Positions 8,565-17,443 of a stretch of DNA of 64,000 nucleotides are shown in pieces. Each line of letters opens with the position of its first letter. Positions within the stretch are counted from its first letter, which is position 1. The DNA lies in assembly GCA_045809745.1 (NCBI GenBank), contig JBJMXE010000091.1:1-64000 (forward strand), in the 5' to 3' direction. The notes below the pieces were generated by a model, which was not told the DNA's origin, ran no database searches, and saw only the letters and a program-made list of their open reading frames with translations. The translations under genes and the position numbers were made by a program. This DNA is from DATFCK01 sp045809745. GTDB taxonomy: Bacteria; Verrucomicrobiota; Verrucomicrobiia; Chthoniobacterales; UBA10450.

Positions 8565-10514
8565 CTAGCCGTTGGTAACGCTTTCCCACTCCGTTGTTAA
8601 CCGGGCAAGGTCATCCGTCACAACAGCCAGTTCGCGGTTAATTGATACCGCGCGACCACCGGCCTCATAAGCCGCCGGATCTTCTAAGGCCGCAACCAAT
8701 TCTTTTTGCTGGCCTTCCAAAGCCGCGATTCTCATCTCCAGCGCGTGAATACGCGCTTCCCGGTCGCGCCGGGCTTTGGCAGCGGCATTCCGTGCCTCGG
8801 CTTCCAAACGTTTGTCCTGTTTCGTCTTCGGAACAGATCGCGGTGCACTTTTAACCTGCTTCTTTGCCGAGATGCCGTTCGAACCGTCGGCTGCTGCGGT
8901 AAGACCGACCTGTGCCGTGACCGCTTTTGATTTTTCAAGGTAGTAGTCGTAATCGCCCGGATAAAAGGTGAGCCGATTATCAGGCGATTGAGGGTCACCG
9001 CTTACGCGCAGCACACTTGTCGCGATCGCGCGGATGAAATGCACGTCATGGCTGATAAAAATCAGGGTGCCTTGATACTGGGAGAGGGCACCAATCAAGG
9101 CATCAATCGATCCCACGTCCAGATGGGTCGTCGGCTCGTCCATGAGCAGAACGTTAGGCGGATCGAGCAACAGTTTAACCAGCGCTAGTCGCGATTTTTC
9201 TCCGCCGCTGAGCACTCGGACGGTTTTGAAGACGTCGTCCCCACGAAACAGGAACGAACCGAGCACAGTGCGGGCGGTCTGCTCTGAGACGGGGTGGATC
9301 ATGTCTCGACCGCTATCGAGAACGGTATGATGAGGATTGAGCATATCGATCCGATTCTGCGAAAAATACCCAACCCGCACGTTGTGGCCGAGCTGACGAC
9401 TGCCGTTCTGCACCGGCAACACCCCCGCCAACAACTTCAGCAGAGTTGATTTCCCGGCTCCGTTAGGCCCAACCAGCACGGTGCGTTGTCCGCGTTCAGC
9501 CACAAAGTTCAGGTCGCGGTAGACTTTCAGGTTGCCGTAAGAATGATCGACCTCTTTCAGTGTGATCGCGCGCAGCCCACTGCGCGGCGGCTGCGGAAAG
9601 TGGAATTTGATCGTTTTTGCGTGCGCCACTGGCGCTGCGATCTTCTCCATTCTGTCGATCTGCTTCAGTTTGCTCTGAGCCTGGGAAGCTTTACTGGCCT
9701 TGGCCCGGAAGCGGTCGGCGAAGAGTTGGAGCGAAGCGATCTCTTTCTGCTGATTTTTGTAGGCCGCAGCCTGCTGCTCTTCTCTCGCCGCTTTCTGTTC
9801 CACGTAACTGCTCCAGTTCCCGCGATAGCGAACCAGCTTCGAATGCGCGATTTCAATGATGCTGTCGACCAGTTGGTTCAGAAACTCGCGATCGTGAGAG
9901 ATCATGACGATCGCTCCGCGATAACTTTTCAGATACTCCTGAAACCATTGCAGCGACTCGAGATCGAGATGGTTAGTCGGCTCGTCCAGAAGAAGGAGAT
10001 CCGGCTCCATTACCAACAACCGCGCCAGATGAGCGCGCATGATCCAGCCTCCGCTCATTGCCCGGGCCGGCCGATTGAAATCGCTCTCTCGGAATGCCAG
10101 GCCGGCAAGCATCCGCTTCGCCTTCGGCTCCAACTCCCAACCGCCGTGTGATTCAAAAACATGAAGTGCGTCGTTATAAGCGGCTTCGCTGGAACCGCGG
10201 CCGGCCTCGTGATTCTTAATCACCTTCTGCGCATGAAGCAGTTCCGGTGAAACAGCCAGGACGAGCTCCAAAACGGTCTCGTTACCCGCAGCAGCCGTTT
10301 CCTGCGGCAGAAAGCCAACGCTGGCACTTTTTTCGAGACCGATTTTTCCGGCGTCCGGACTGGCGTCGCCGAGAAGTAGCGAGAACAAGGTAGATTTGCC
10401 TGAACCGTTCGGACCGACGAGTCCAATCCGCTCCCCCCGATTCACCTGCAAAGAGACGTCGTCGAATAATCGGCGGCCACCGAAAGACTTACTGAGTTGC
10501 GATACCGTGAGCAT
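8565..10514 (-). CDS. ABC-F family ATPase (Uup/YheS-like)
   Basis: This 649-residue soluble protein has two ABC ATPase domains and no membrane domain, the hallmark of ABC-F translation factors that act in the ribosomal E site. Domain 1 has Walker A GPNGSGKST (about 34-42), signature MSGGW and Walker B LLLLDEPTNHLD. Domain 2 has GPNGAGKST (about 349-357), LSGGEKSR and VLLMDEPTTHLD. A charged inter-domain linker (about 240-295) and a C-terminal coiled coil (about 575-640) resemble the YheS/Uup subgroup. The usual role is rescue or tuning of stalled ribosomes. Resistance activity cannot be judged from sequence. Confidence 0.92.
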   Translation of the reverse strand: MLTVSQLSKSFGGRRLFDDVSLQVNRGERIGLVGPNGSGKSTLFSLLLGDASPDAGKIGLEKSASVGFLPQETAAAGNETVLELVLAVSPELLHAQKVIKNHEAGRGSSEAAYNDALHVFESHGGWELEPKAKRMLAGLAFRESDFNRPARAMSGGWIMRAHLARLLVMEPDLLLLDEPTNHLDLESLQWFQEYLKSYRGAIVMISHDREFLNQLVDSIIEIAHSKLVRYRGNWSSYVEQKAAREEQQAAAYKNQQKEIASLQLFADRFRAKASKASQAQSKLKQIDRMEKIAAPVAHAKTIKFHFPQPPRSGLRAITLKEVDHSYGNLKVYRDLNFVAERGQRTVLVGPNGAGKSTLLKLLAGVLPVQNGSRQLGHNVRVGYFSQNRIDMLNPHHTVLDSGRDMIHPVSEQTARTVLGSFLFRGDDVFKTVRVLSGGEKSRLALVKLLLDPPNVLLMDEPTTHLDVGSIDALIGALSQYQGTLIFISHDVHFIRAIATSVLRVSGDPQSPDNRLTFYPGDYDYYLEKSKAVTAQVGLTAAADGSNGISAKKQVKSAPRSVPKTKQDKRLEAEARNAAAKARRDREARIHALEMRIAALEGQQKELVAALEDPAAYEAGGRAVSINRELAVVTDDLARLTTEWESVTNG

Positions 10515-10650
10515 GGGGCGGAACGCGCAGTGTTCACTTGGAGGCGCTTCTTCGCAAGTTCCAGCACTGGAAACGACGTCCGGCAGAAAACGGGCGAGGG
10601 TGGACGTTGCCAGCCATATCTACCCGCGAAGGATTGTGTATATTCGGATC

Positions 10651-10980
10651 ATGATCCGATTTTTTCTTCGCATCGTGTGTTGCCTCCTGCTGGTTCCGGT
10701 GTTCGCATCGGCTCAGCCTACGGCTAATAGTCCCGATCCCAAATCCGGCGCCGAAATGACCGGTACCATCAGAGAGTACACCGCTGGAAATACGTTGGTG
10801 CTTGAGACTCTCGCTCCGAACGAACCGGTGCAGTTCAAATTGGGCAAAGACGTGACCTATGCTGATACCGACGGCAAGACGATCGAAGCCGCCGGCCTAA
10901 CAACGAATCGCAGGGTCAGGGTTCATTATCACAAAGTCGGGGGCGATAACGTGGCCGACAAAATCAGCCTGGTGGAATAG
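10651..10980 (+). CDS. Small secreted protein of unknown function
   Basis: The 109-residue product starts with a clear Sec signal peptide (MIRFFLRIVCCLLLVPVFASA). The mature part is a short beta-rich domain with GTIREYTAGNTLVLET and VHYHKVGG motifs, reminiscent of small periplasmic OB-like or PRC-like domains. I do not recognise a named family. The frame is open upstream to 10396, antisense to the ABC-F gene, but the signal peptide fixes the start at ATG 10651. It is transcribed divergently from the ABC-F gene. Confidence 0.72.
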   Translation: MIRFFLRIVCCLLLVPVFASAQPTANSPDPKSGAEMTGTIREYTAGNTLVLETLAPNEPVQFKLGKDVTYADTDGKTIEAAGLTTNRRVRVHYHKVGGDNVADKISLVE

Positions 10981-11055
10981 GGCAGGGGCAAAGTCGGTTG
11001 ATGTAAGAGCTGCCGGCTCGACACCGTCCACCGTCTACGGCTAGCATCGAGTTCA

Positions 11056-11592
11056 ATGGATCCTGATTTCGCTCAGCTGGCCAACGATCGCTACGAAATA
11101 GCCGATGCACTGCATCGATATGCCTTTGCCCTCGATCATGATCATCCGGACACGCTTGCCTCGGTGCTGACTGACGACTGTCGCTTTGATTTTGGGCCGG
11201 CGGCCAAAAAGATTGGTGTTGAGATGGCGGTCCTGAATGGCCGTGATGCAATTGTGCAAAACGTGCTGCCACGGATTGGTCCGTTGAAGACCAGTCACAG
11301 CGTGAGCAACATTCAGATTGAGATTAGCGGAGATACCGCGAGCCTGACCGCCTACGTGGCTTCCCAACACTTCGTCGGACGCAACGGCTCGGCGAGCGAT
11401 TTCGCGCTGCTGATGAACCGTTATGACTGCGGTCTCGTCCGAACATCCGCTGCGGACGCGCCGGACCGTGTGCGATGGCAATTCAAGCGCATCACAATCG
11501 ACAATGCCTGGTTCCAGGGTAATCCCGACGTCCTGGATGCGTCCTCAATGTCGAATGCTTTGCGGACCAAAAGACTGAAGCGAAACGCCTAG
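11056..11592 (+). CDS. NTF2/SnoaL-like domain protein
   Basis: This 178-residue protein has the cone-shaped NTF2-like fold signature of the SnoaL_4 group: an N-terminal helix (EIADALHRYAFALDHDHPDTL), then LTDDCRFDF, then strands ending in TSHSVSNIQIEI and a W-x-FKRITIDNAWFQG tail. Members serve as dehydratases, isomerases or ring-hydroxylating dioxygenase beta-subunit-like proteins. The His/Asp pocket residues are present near the N-terminus, but the substrate is unknown. No signal peptide is seen. It is followed convergently by a gene on the other strand. Confidence 0.72.
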   Translation: MDPDFAQLANDRYEIADALHRYAFALDHDHPDTLASVLTDDCRFDFGPAAKKIGVEMAVLNGRDAIVQNVLPRIGPLKTSHSVSNIQIEISGDTASLTAYVASQHFVGRNGSASDFALLMNRYDCGLVRTSAADAPDRVRWQFKRITIDNAWFQGNPDVLDASSMSNALRTKRLKRNA

Positions 11593-11642
11593 GTCGACAG
11601 CTCGAGGGTTGAGGACCGAAGCGTGGAGCGGTCCGGTGCCGC

Positions 11643-12809
11643 CTAACCTTCGTCGCCCCCGTCATCACCACCACCGTCGTCTCCTCCATCATCGCCAGAG
11701 TCGTCCGCGCCATCGTCCACGTCGTCCATTCCTTCGTCGTCCGCGCTGTCTTCGACGCCGTCATCGTTAGCATCATCTTCCATGCTGTCGTTATCATCGG
11801 CAGCTGCGTCTTCATCGGTGTCCTCTTCGGCCGCGACCTCATCCTCCTCGGCGTCAGTCATCTCCACTTTCTCGTTAGCCGCGAAGTCGTCCTGACTATC
11901 AATGTCGGCGTCTGAAAGTGTGTCCTCGACATCAACGTCTTCGTAAACTTCCACCGGTGTGTCGGTGTAGACCCAATCGTACGACACCGGATCAGCCCAT
12001 TCGTAGTAGTAGGTGTCGTACCAATCTACGTAGTTAACCAGCGTCGCGTAGTCACCGCGCCAGTCTTTATCGACATAGTACTGATAGCCCCGGATAAGGC
12101 CGGCTTGAACATCCAGCAGGTAAAGTGCAGCGAGGTAAGTATCGAGCGTCACTGGATCGTTCACGATCTTATCAGCCTGTTTTTCGATCTCACCTAGGCC
12201 TTTCTCCAGCGCCTTGTCCTTTGTCGCACTGGCCTGGAGCTTGTTGATCTTCCCTAACAGCTCTTTCTGTTTCGCCTTGATCTTCTCAAACGCTGCCTTT
12301 TCTTCGGCCGTTAACGGGCCGCCTTTTTTCTTCCGGGCGGCTTCCTTTGAAAAATCCTGCCGCAGCGCGGAAAGCGCGTGATCGAGCGTTCTGCCACTTT
12401 CGATCACCGCCTTGTTCTTCGAGTCGGTCAACTGCCAGTTAACCTTCAGCTCCTCGCCCGCTTTCCGGGCACCCTCCACTCCCTTGAAAAAATCGTTCGT
12501 TTTGGCTGACAACCCCTTATCTGCTGTCTTCAGATTCTTGGCGACAGACTGCGCCGATTTCCAAAATGGTTTGTTTTTCGCCGTGCTCGGATCAAGCCCG
12601 TTGTCGGCACGAGCATCTTTTACCATTGCCGCCAGCGCTTTCCGGGCGTCGTGAAGCAAAGTTTTAGCGTCAGCTTTTGTGGTGGGATGCTTTTTGGCCG
12701 GTTTTGCCGCAGTTTTGGCGGCAGGCGGCGCTTTGGTGGGTGTGACTGCCTTGGCGATGGCGAACCAAGTCAGCGAGAGGCAGAGCAGGATGGCGGTGAG
12801 ACGCTTCAT
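11643..12809 (-). CDS. Secreted helical protein with an extremely acidic C-terminal tail
   Basis: The 388-residue product has a signal peptide, a Lys/Ala-rich region (about 25-60), a long helical middle part (about 60-230) with coiled-coil-like heptads, a Tyr/Trp/Asp-rich segment (about 235-285) and about 100 residues made almost wholly of Asp, Glu, Gly, Ala and Ser. The chain is therefore strongly bipolar, basic at the front and acidic at the back. I do not recognise the family. The tail could bind calcium or other cations outside the cell, by analogy with Asp-rich proteins. The stop codon lies inside a GTTAGGC heptamer. Confidence 0.7.
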   Translation of the reverse strand: MKRLTAILLCLSLTWFAIAKAVTPTKAPPAAKTAAKPAKKHPTTKADAKTLLHDARKALAAMVKDARADNGLDPSTAKNKPFWKSAQSVAKNLKTADKGLSAKTNDFFKGVEGARKAGEELKVNWQLTDSKNKAVIESGRTLDHALSALRQDFSKEAARKKKGGPLTAEEKAAFEKIKAKQKELLGKINKLQASATKDKALEKGLGEIEKQADKIVNDPVTLDTYLAALYLLDVQAGLIRGYQYYVDKDWRGDYATLVNYVDWYDTYYYEWADPVSYDWVYTDTPVEVYEDVDVEDTLSDADIDSQDDFAANEKVEMTDAEEDEVAAEEDTDEDAAADDNDSMEDDANDDGVEDSADDEGMDDVDDGADDSGDDGGDDGGGDDGGDEG

Positions 12810-12950
12810 AAGCCGGTGAGGCTGAGGCGCTCAACATTTATGTCAATGGTATTCGTTTGATCGTGTGCTGTAACCCGGCAATGCGCGTTAGCCGGAGTAA
12901 CGCACCGGGCGTAGCCGAACAGATCAACTTACTTCGTGTACTATATATAG

Positions 12951-12964
12951 AGAGAAAGCGACGC
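12951..12964. other. TA-rich element CTATATATAGAGAG
   Basis: This AT-only block followed by GAGAG stands out in GC-rich surroundings, in the gap between the acidic-tail gene and the methyltransferase gene. A near copy in opposite orientation lies at 28321-28338. Both are followed on the GAGA side or the opposite side by a GACCGGTCGG or CGCCGGTCGG block. It may be a promoter -10 region or a protein-binding site. Its function is unknown. Confidence 0.35.
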
Positions 12965-12998
12965 AAGACCGGTCGGCCGACAGGAACAGTGACGCAAT

Positions 12999-14042
12999 TC
13001 AGTGGTCAGCGTTTTTCCGCGCGGTCAGCACGATCTCTTCTCCGAGTTCTGGCCGAAACAGCACTAATAATCGGCCGAAAATTTCAAAGACCAATGCGCG
13101 GACGGAAATCATCGACAGCATGGTCGCGTTATGAGTCGCCTTTTTTCCGACATTTCGCATGGCTGCACTCATGCCGAGGGCATACCACGCGCTTCGGTTC
13201 GTTGTTCGCATTTGTGTTACTTCAAACCCAGTGCTTGCGGTTAGCTGTTGGAGACCGCGCGGGGTGAAGAGCTGCAAGTGCCGCGGCGTTTCCAATCCAC
13301 GCCAGAATCTTTTGTAATGTCGGTGGCCCCATCCGCCTGCATTTGGTGTGACGATCACGAGTTCGCCACCAGACGCGAGTAGTCGGTGGCATTCAAGGAG
13401 AAGGGTTCGGGGCTCCTTGAGGTGCTCCATTACGTGGCCCATGTAAATGGCGTCGAAACTCTTGTCGGTTAGACCTAAATCACGAACATCGCTGCCGTAG
13501 CAGGTAAGACCCTGTGCCTGCGCTTTTGCGACGCACGCGGGGTCAAACTCAATTCCGGCAACAACCCATCCCTGTGTCCGCATTTTTTCCAGCAGGGCTC
13601 CGCTGCCCGATCCGATTTCCAGAAGACGCGCGCCTTTGCCGCGGGCAGCCAGGAACATCGCGTCACCCGCAATTGCATCCACGCCGGCCGGATGCAGAAA
13701 CGCCAGGGGAGCGAGAATCCGCCACCATTTCGGGCCGACGTTGTGCCGATACCCGTATTGCGCCTGGAGATACCCGTGCTTGATTGGACGGTACAGCGCC
13801 CGCAGCAATTGCGCGGCGGATCGCCGCTCCGGCGCCGGCGGATCCAGATGAGTGTGATAAAATTCGTAACTCCTGGTGAGATCGCGTGGAATCGGATCCA
13901 ACCAAACCGTTCCGCAAGGCGTGCTACAGGATCGGTAAGTCCACAATCCCTGCGTGCCAAACAGCGCATCGCGAAGCCCGCGGTAAAGTAAGGTTCCGGT
14001 GGCGCCGCAAACCGGGCACGACGGAACCGGAATCGTTTCCAC
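12999..14042 (-). CDS. Zinc-ribbon class I SAM-dependent methyltransferase
   Basis: This 347-residue protein begins with a zinc-binding region (Cys pairs at about 9/12 and 39/43), followed by a Rossmann methyltransferase domain. Motif I is LLEIGSGSGALLEKM, the acidic residue that binds the ribose is in GIEFDP, and motif IV is AIYMGHVMEHL. The HVMEHL and VTPNAGGWG motifs match the UbiG/Methyltransf_23 group, often found with glycan or lipid biosynthesis genes. The last 80 residues may form an acceptor domain with a hydrophobic helix. The acceptor is not known. Confidence 0.85.
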   Translation of the reverse strand: METIPVPSCPVCGATGTLLYRGLRDALFGTQGLWTYRSCSTPCGTVWLDPIPRDLTRSYEFYHTHLDPPAPERRSAAQLLRALYRPIKHGYLQAQYGYRHNVGPKWWRILAPLAFLHPAGVDAIAGDAMFLAARGKGARLLEIGSGSGALLEKMRTQGWVVAGIEFDPACVAKAQAQGLTCYGSDVRDLGLTDKSFDAIYMGHVMEHLKEPRTLLLECHRLLASGGELVIVTPNAGGWGHRHYKRFWRGLETPRHLQLFTPRGLQQLTASTGFEVTQMRTTNRSAWYALGMSAAMRNVGKKATHNATMLSMISVRALVFEIFGRLLVLFRPELGEEIVLTARKNADH

Positions 14043-14322
14043 TGTCTCACATTTTGCCTTTTTCGGTCACAGCAGTCCCGTTCTTTTTTGCGGGGAGTGC
14101 CTGCGCGATTCGAACAGAGCGCATACTAATTCCTCGCTTTGCTGCCAGTCTGAGAGAGAGCGTCGACTGCCGCCGCTGGACTAGGTGCGTGGAGTGAAGG
14201 AAGGGCCACGAACCAGAAATACATCCGGCTGCGGTCTGTTCTCGTGTTCCGCAAACCACTTGGCGGAGGCATCAAATACACACGGCAGTCATGGCCGCTC
14301 CGTGGGCGCGGACCCCGCCTGT

Positions 14323-14417
14323 GTCATTTCGACCGAGTGGAGAGATTTCTTGATCTAAATTCCTCGCCGCGCTCGCCAGATGGTGAGAGATGACTTCCCG
14401 CGGCCGCGGGACTCGAC
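14323..14417. repeat. Dispersed intergenic repeat, family A, copy 1
   Basis: This copy runs from GTCATTTCGACCGAGTGGAG through TTCCTCGCCGCGCTCGCCAG to the self-complementary block CCCGCGGCCGCGGG and ACTCGA. Two further copies lie at 14689-14782 and 16388-16444. The family resembles short intergenic repeats common in soil bacteria. It is non-coding. Confidence 0.8.
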
Positions 14418-14502
14418 ATCACAATATTCTTATTGTGTCGCTATGGTTGGTGACGTCCGATTGCTCTTTCCGGAGCGATCTAACTGAAGCACCACTCCGA
14501 CC

Positions 14503-14607
14503 ATGTTTGCGTTCTTCTCCAATCGAGCCGGCTGTCTCGGGTCTGTCGTAGTCTCGATCATCGGTACGATCATCCTGACTCTGCTATTGCGCGGCTGTCA
14601 TGGTTAG
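14503..14607 (+). CDS. Small single-span membrane protein (34 residues)
   Basis: An ATG-started frame encodes 34 residues: a short polar head (MFAFFSNRAGCLGS), a hydrophobic span rich in Val, Ile and Leu, and a RGCHG tail. The arrangement FFSNR-x-GCLGS followed by one membrane helix is a pattern I associate with very small membrane proteins in other bacteria, which is why I prefer it over chance. The frame lies between two dispersed repeats in an 835-base stretch with no other gene. The function is unknown. Confidence 0.5.
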   Translation: MFAFFSNRAGCLGSVVVSIIGTIILTLLLRGCHG

Positions 14608-14688
14608 TGCCGCGGTTGCGGGCACATCTCAGCGACCCAAAAGGGCATTACGAACCGGTGAACGGTACCGGATTCTGCAACGCTCTTT

Positions 14689-14782
14689 GTCATTTCGGCC
14701 GGAGTGGACACATCTCTTCTTCTAAATTCCTCGCTCCGCTCGCCAGAGAGTGAGATGTCTTCCCGCGGCCACGGGACTCGAG
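14689..14782. repeat. Dispersed intergenic repeat, family A, copy 2
   Basis: This copy opens with GTCATTTCGGCCGGAGTGGA, continues with TTCCTCGCTCCGCTCGCCAG and ends with CCCGCGGCCACGGGACTCGA. It matches copy 1 over its whole length with scattered changes, one of which breaks the CCCGCGGCCGCGGG palindrome. Confidence 0.8.
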
Positions 14783-14878
14783 ATAACAAACAATTGGATG
14801 CGGTGGGGACACTCGCCATCGAGCACGACGATTTAAACTCAGTCTGTTCAAACTCAACCGATTGCCTGTAGCTACACA

Positions 14879-16357
14879 ATGTCCTTAATCCGAAAATCGA
14901 CGGTGATGATGCTTTGCCTCGGCGGCGCCGTGATGCTGATCAGCGCCTTCGTTAGCCGGCGCACTGTAGCCCAAGGTTCTCCAGGGCCGACGGTAAGGTT
15001 AAAGCCTTGTCATATCGAAGACGTCAAGCAGGAGTTGCTCTGCGGGACGTACCAAGTATTTGAGAACCGCCGAACCCGATCCGGGAGAAAATTGCCGCTG
15101 AAGATTGTCGTTATTCCGGCGCGGCACCGGCATCCGGAACAAGGCCCAGTGTTCTATATGGCAGGCGGGCCCGGTGAATCCGCTACCGAACTGACCTCGT
15201 TGGTCGTGCAGTGGGGAGATGAAGAGGACCACGATGTAGTGCTGGTAGATGAACGCGGAACCGGCGCAGGCTATCAGCTCGATTGTCCGTCGAGGACATC
15301 CGATGAAAATCTGGATGAATACCTCAACGGACCGTTCGATGCGATAGCCGCCAGATCATGTCGCGAAGACCTGTCTAAAAAGTTCGATCTGAGCCAATAC
15401 AGCACGCCTAACTTCGCCGACGACATCGATGAGATCCGCGCCGCCATGGGCTATGACAAAATCAATCTGAACGGCGGCTCATTTGGAACATACGCAGCAC
15501 AAATCTATATGCGCCGGCACACGGACCGGGTCCGGACCGCATATTTAACAAGCTTGGTGACGCTGTCGGAACGCGTGCCCCTGTACCACGCCCGTAATGC
15601 TCAAGCCGGGCTTGATCAGTTATTTCTGGAATGCGAACAGGACGTCTCTTGCCGATCGGCCTACCCAAATTTGCGTCAAGATTTCGCTGCTATCATGAGG
15701 CAGTTGCGCGAAAAGCCGGCAACAACATTTGTGAAGCACCCCGTTACCGGCGTGAAAACCGGGATTCATCTGACGGAGAGGGCGTTCGCGGATGCGTTGC
15801 GCACGATGATGTATCGCGAGTCGAGCGCTCGTGAAATACCATTTCTGATCCACCAGGCTGCGGCTGGTGACCTCAGCAGATTCGCCGATGCAGCGGTGCA
15901 GTCGAGTCGGAATGTCTATTCTGGCGGCCGCATGGCGCTGCATTACTGCATTACCTGCAACGAGTTCGTGCGCCGGATCAAACCCGATGAAATTGATCAG
16001 GCTACCGCAGGAAGTTTCCTGGGATCGTGGCGTGTCCGCGATCAGATAGCAGCCTGTAAAGAATGGCCAACCACGGAACTGCCATCCGATTTCTTCGAGC
16101 CGTTCCGGTTAGAAGCTCCTGCTGTACTGGTCTCAGGTGCGGCGGATTCGGCTTCTCCGCCGAGTTGGGGAGAGGAAGCCAAATCATACATGCCGAATGC
16201 GATTCATGTCATCGTTCCCGGCGGAGCGCATACTCCGGAGAACGGATGTGTGCGAGCGATTCGACACGACTTATATCGCACCGGGACGAGCAAGGGGCTG
16301 GACACAAGCTGCATTGCAAAGATTCAGCCGTCGCCGTTTAAACTGCCTAACAAATAA
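14879..16357 (+). CDS. Secreted alpha/beta hydrolase, S33 tripeptidyl aminopeptidase-like
   Basis: This 492-residue protein has an N-terminal signal or anchor (about residues 8-30) and an alpha/beta-hydrolase fold of peptidase family S33 with a TAP-like C-terminal region. The oxyanion region is MAGGPGES, a DERGTG motif follows, and the nucleophile elbow is NGGSFGTY with Ser at about 201. The acid is probably in SGAADSASP and the histidine in VPGGAH near the end. Family members release short peptides or residues from the N-terminus of substrates outside the cell. The gene stands alone between dispersed repeats, so its substrate cannot be inferred. Confidence 0.85.
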   Translation: MSLIRKSTVMMLCLGGAVMLISAFVSRRTVAQGSPGPTVRLKPCHIEDVKQELLCGTYQVFENRRTRSGRKLPLKIVVIPARHRHPEQGPVFYMAGGPGESATELTSLVVQWGDEEDHDVVLVDERGTGAGYQLDCPSRTSDENLDEYLNGPFDAIAARSCREDLSKKFDLSQYSTPNFADDIDEIRAAMGYDKINLNGGSFGTYAAQIYMRRHTDRVRTAYLTSLVTLSERVPLYHARNAQAGLDQLFLECEQDVSCRSAYPNLRQDFAAIMRQLREKPATTFVKHPVTGVKTGIHLTERAFADALRTMMYRESSAREIPFLIHQAAAGDLSRFADAAVQSSRNVYSGGRMALHYCITCNEFVRRIKPDEIDQATAGSFLGSWRVRDQIAACKEWPTTELPSDFFEPFRLEAPAVLVSGAADSASPPSWGEEAKSYMPNAIHVIVPGGAHTPENGCVRAIRHDLYRTGTSKGLDTSCIAKIQPSPFKLPNK

Positions 16358-16387
16358 TTTAGCTGAAGCGGGCAAGACTGGGCGGTG

Positions 16388-16444
16388 ATTCCTCGCTGCG
16401 CTCGCCAGAATGAGGGATGTCTTCCCGCGGCCGCGGGACTCGAC
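16388..16444. repeat. Dispersed intergenic repeat, family A, copy 3
   Basis: This shorter copy runs from ATTCCTCGCTGCGCTCGCCA to CCCGCGGCCGCGGGACTCGA, directly after the S33 hydrolase gene. It lacks the GTCATTTCGRCC half seen in copies 1 and 2. Confidence 0.75.
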
Positions 16445-16548
16445 TAATGCAAGATGGATGCACCACGGATGAATAGCCAAACCAGGACGCAACAATCTGG
16501 CCATGTGATTTGTCTGGCGAATTGAGGACTGCCAAAGATAATCCCGCC

Positions 16549-17355
16549 ATGAAGCAGCTACCAGGCTTTTGGATAATCCTCCTACTGAGCTCCTCGTTTG
16601 CGATCGCCGCCACGGTAAAAGTGACCGTCGCCCTGTCCGCCGCGCCTCAAGACAACCCCGTTAGTGCGTTCAGCGCCGACACACCGAAGATCTACGCGAT
16701 GTTTAAGACCGAGGGAGTCAGCTCCGGCACGAAGCTCAAAGCGGTGCTGATTGCTGAAGATGTTGGCGATGCGGCGCCTGCGAACACAGTGGTGCTCGAT
16801 AAAACGTTGGATCTGAATGAAGACACCAGTGACGGCGCGTTTAACTTCAGCAAACCAGATAAAGGATGGCCGGTGGGCAAATATCGCGTTGAGTTTTACG
16901 CTAACGACACGCTGGCGACGAAAGCCGCCTTCACAATCGAGGGAGACAAGAACGCGGGCTCATCGAAGCAAGCTGGAGCGCCCCAGCCAGTCCCGGATAA
17001 AGAGGAGCTGGCGTCAATGACAGATGCTTCGATCACCGAGTTCGGTGAGGCCATCAAGGAGAAGGACTTTTCCGGATTCTATCTCGATATAGCTGAGCTC
17101 TGGCAGAAACAGACCACGGCGGAAAAGCTGGCTGACACATTCAAGGAGTTCTACGGCAAAGATATCGATTTGCCGGCAGCGATCGAAGGAAAGGAACCGG
17201 TGTTCGACAAGCCGGCGGCGATCAATTCCGACGGTGTGCTGGTAGTGCAGGGTTATTATCCGACTGCGCCTAACCGAATCGTATTTCAGCTGAAGTACCT
17301 AAACGAAGAAGACGAGTGGAAGCTGATGGGAATTGATGTAAACCTGAAAAAGTGA
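16549..17355 (+). CDS. Secreted protein of unknown function
   Basis: The 268-residue product has a signal peptide (MKQLPGFWIILLLSSSFAIA). A beta-rich N-terminal domain (about 20-135) follows, with the motifs KIYAMFKTEGVSSGTKLKAV and GWPVGKYRVEFYAND, reminiscent of Ig-like domains in bacterial surface proteins. A Pro/Gln-rich linker leads to a C-terminal alpha/beta domain (about 150-268) with a DIAELWQKQTTAEKLADTFK helix and a GYYPTAPNRIVFQLKY strand. I do not recognise a named family. A TTG-started extension to 16510 is possible, but it lacks a reason and would bury the signal peptide. Confidence 0.7.
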   Translation: MKQLPGFWIILLLSSSFAIAATVKVTVALSAAPQDNPVSAFSADTPKIYAMFKTEGVSSGTKLKAVLIAEDVGDAAPANTVVLDKTLDLNEDTSDGAFNFSKPDKGWPVGKYRVEFYANDTLATKAAFTIEGDKNAGSSKQAGAPQPVPDKEELASMTDASITEFGEAIKEKDFSGFYLDIAELWQKQTTAEKLADTFKEFYGKDIDLPAAIEGKEPVFDKPAAINSDGVLVVQGYYPTAPNRIVFQLKYLNEEDEWKLMGIDVNLKK

Positions 17356-17443
17356 TCGGCGCCCGCTAGCATGGGACCGGGACTGAATAGTCGGTCGGGC
17401 CATAGTACACAATAATACCGGGGACCAGCCGAGGTTGGCGCAA

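Noticed and set aside
9486..10151. Long plus-strand frame of 221 codons
   Set aside because: It is antisense to the ABC-F gene, whose two ATPase domains are certain. The translation has no recognisable motif.
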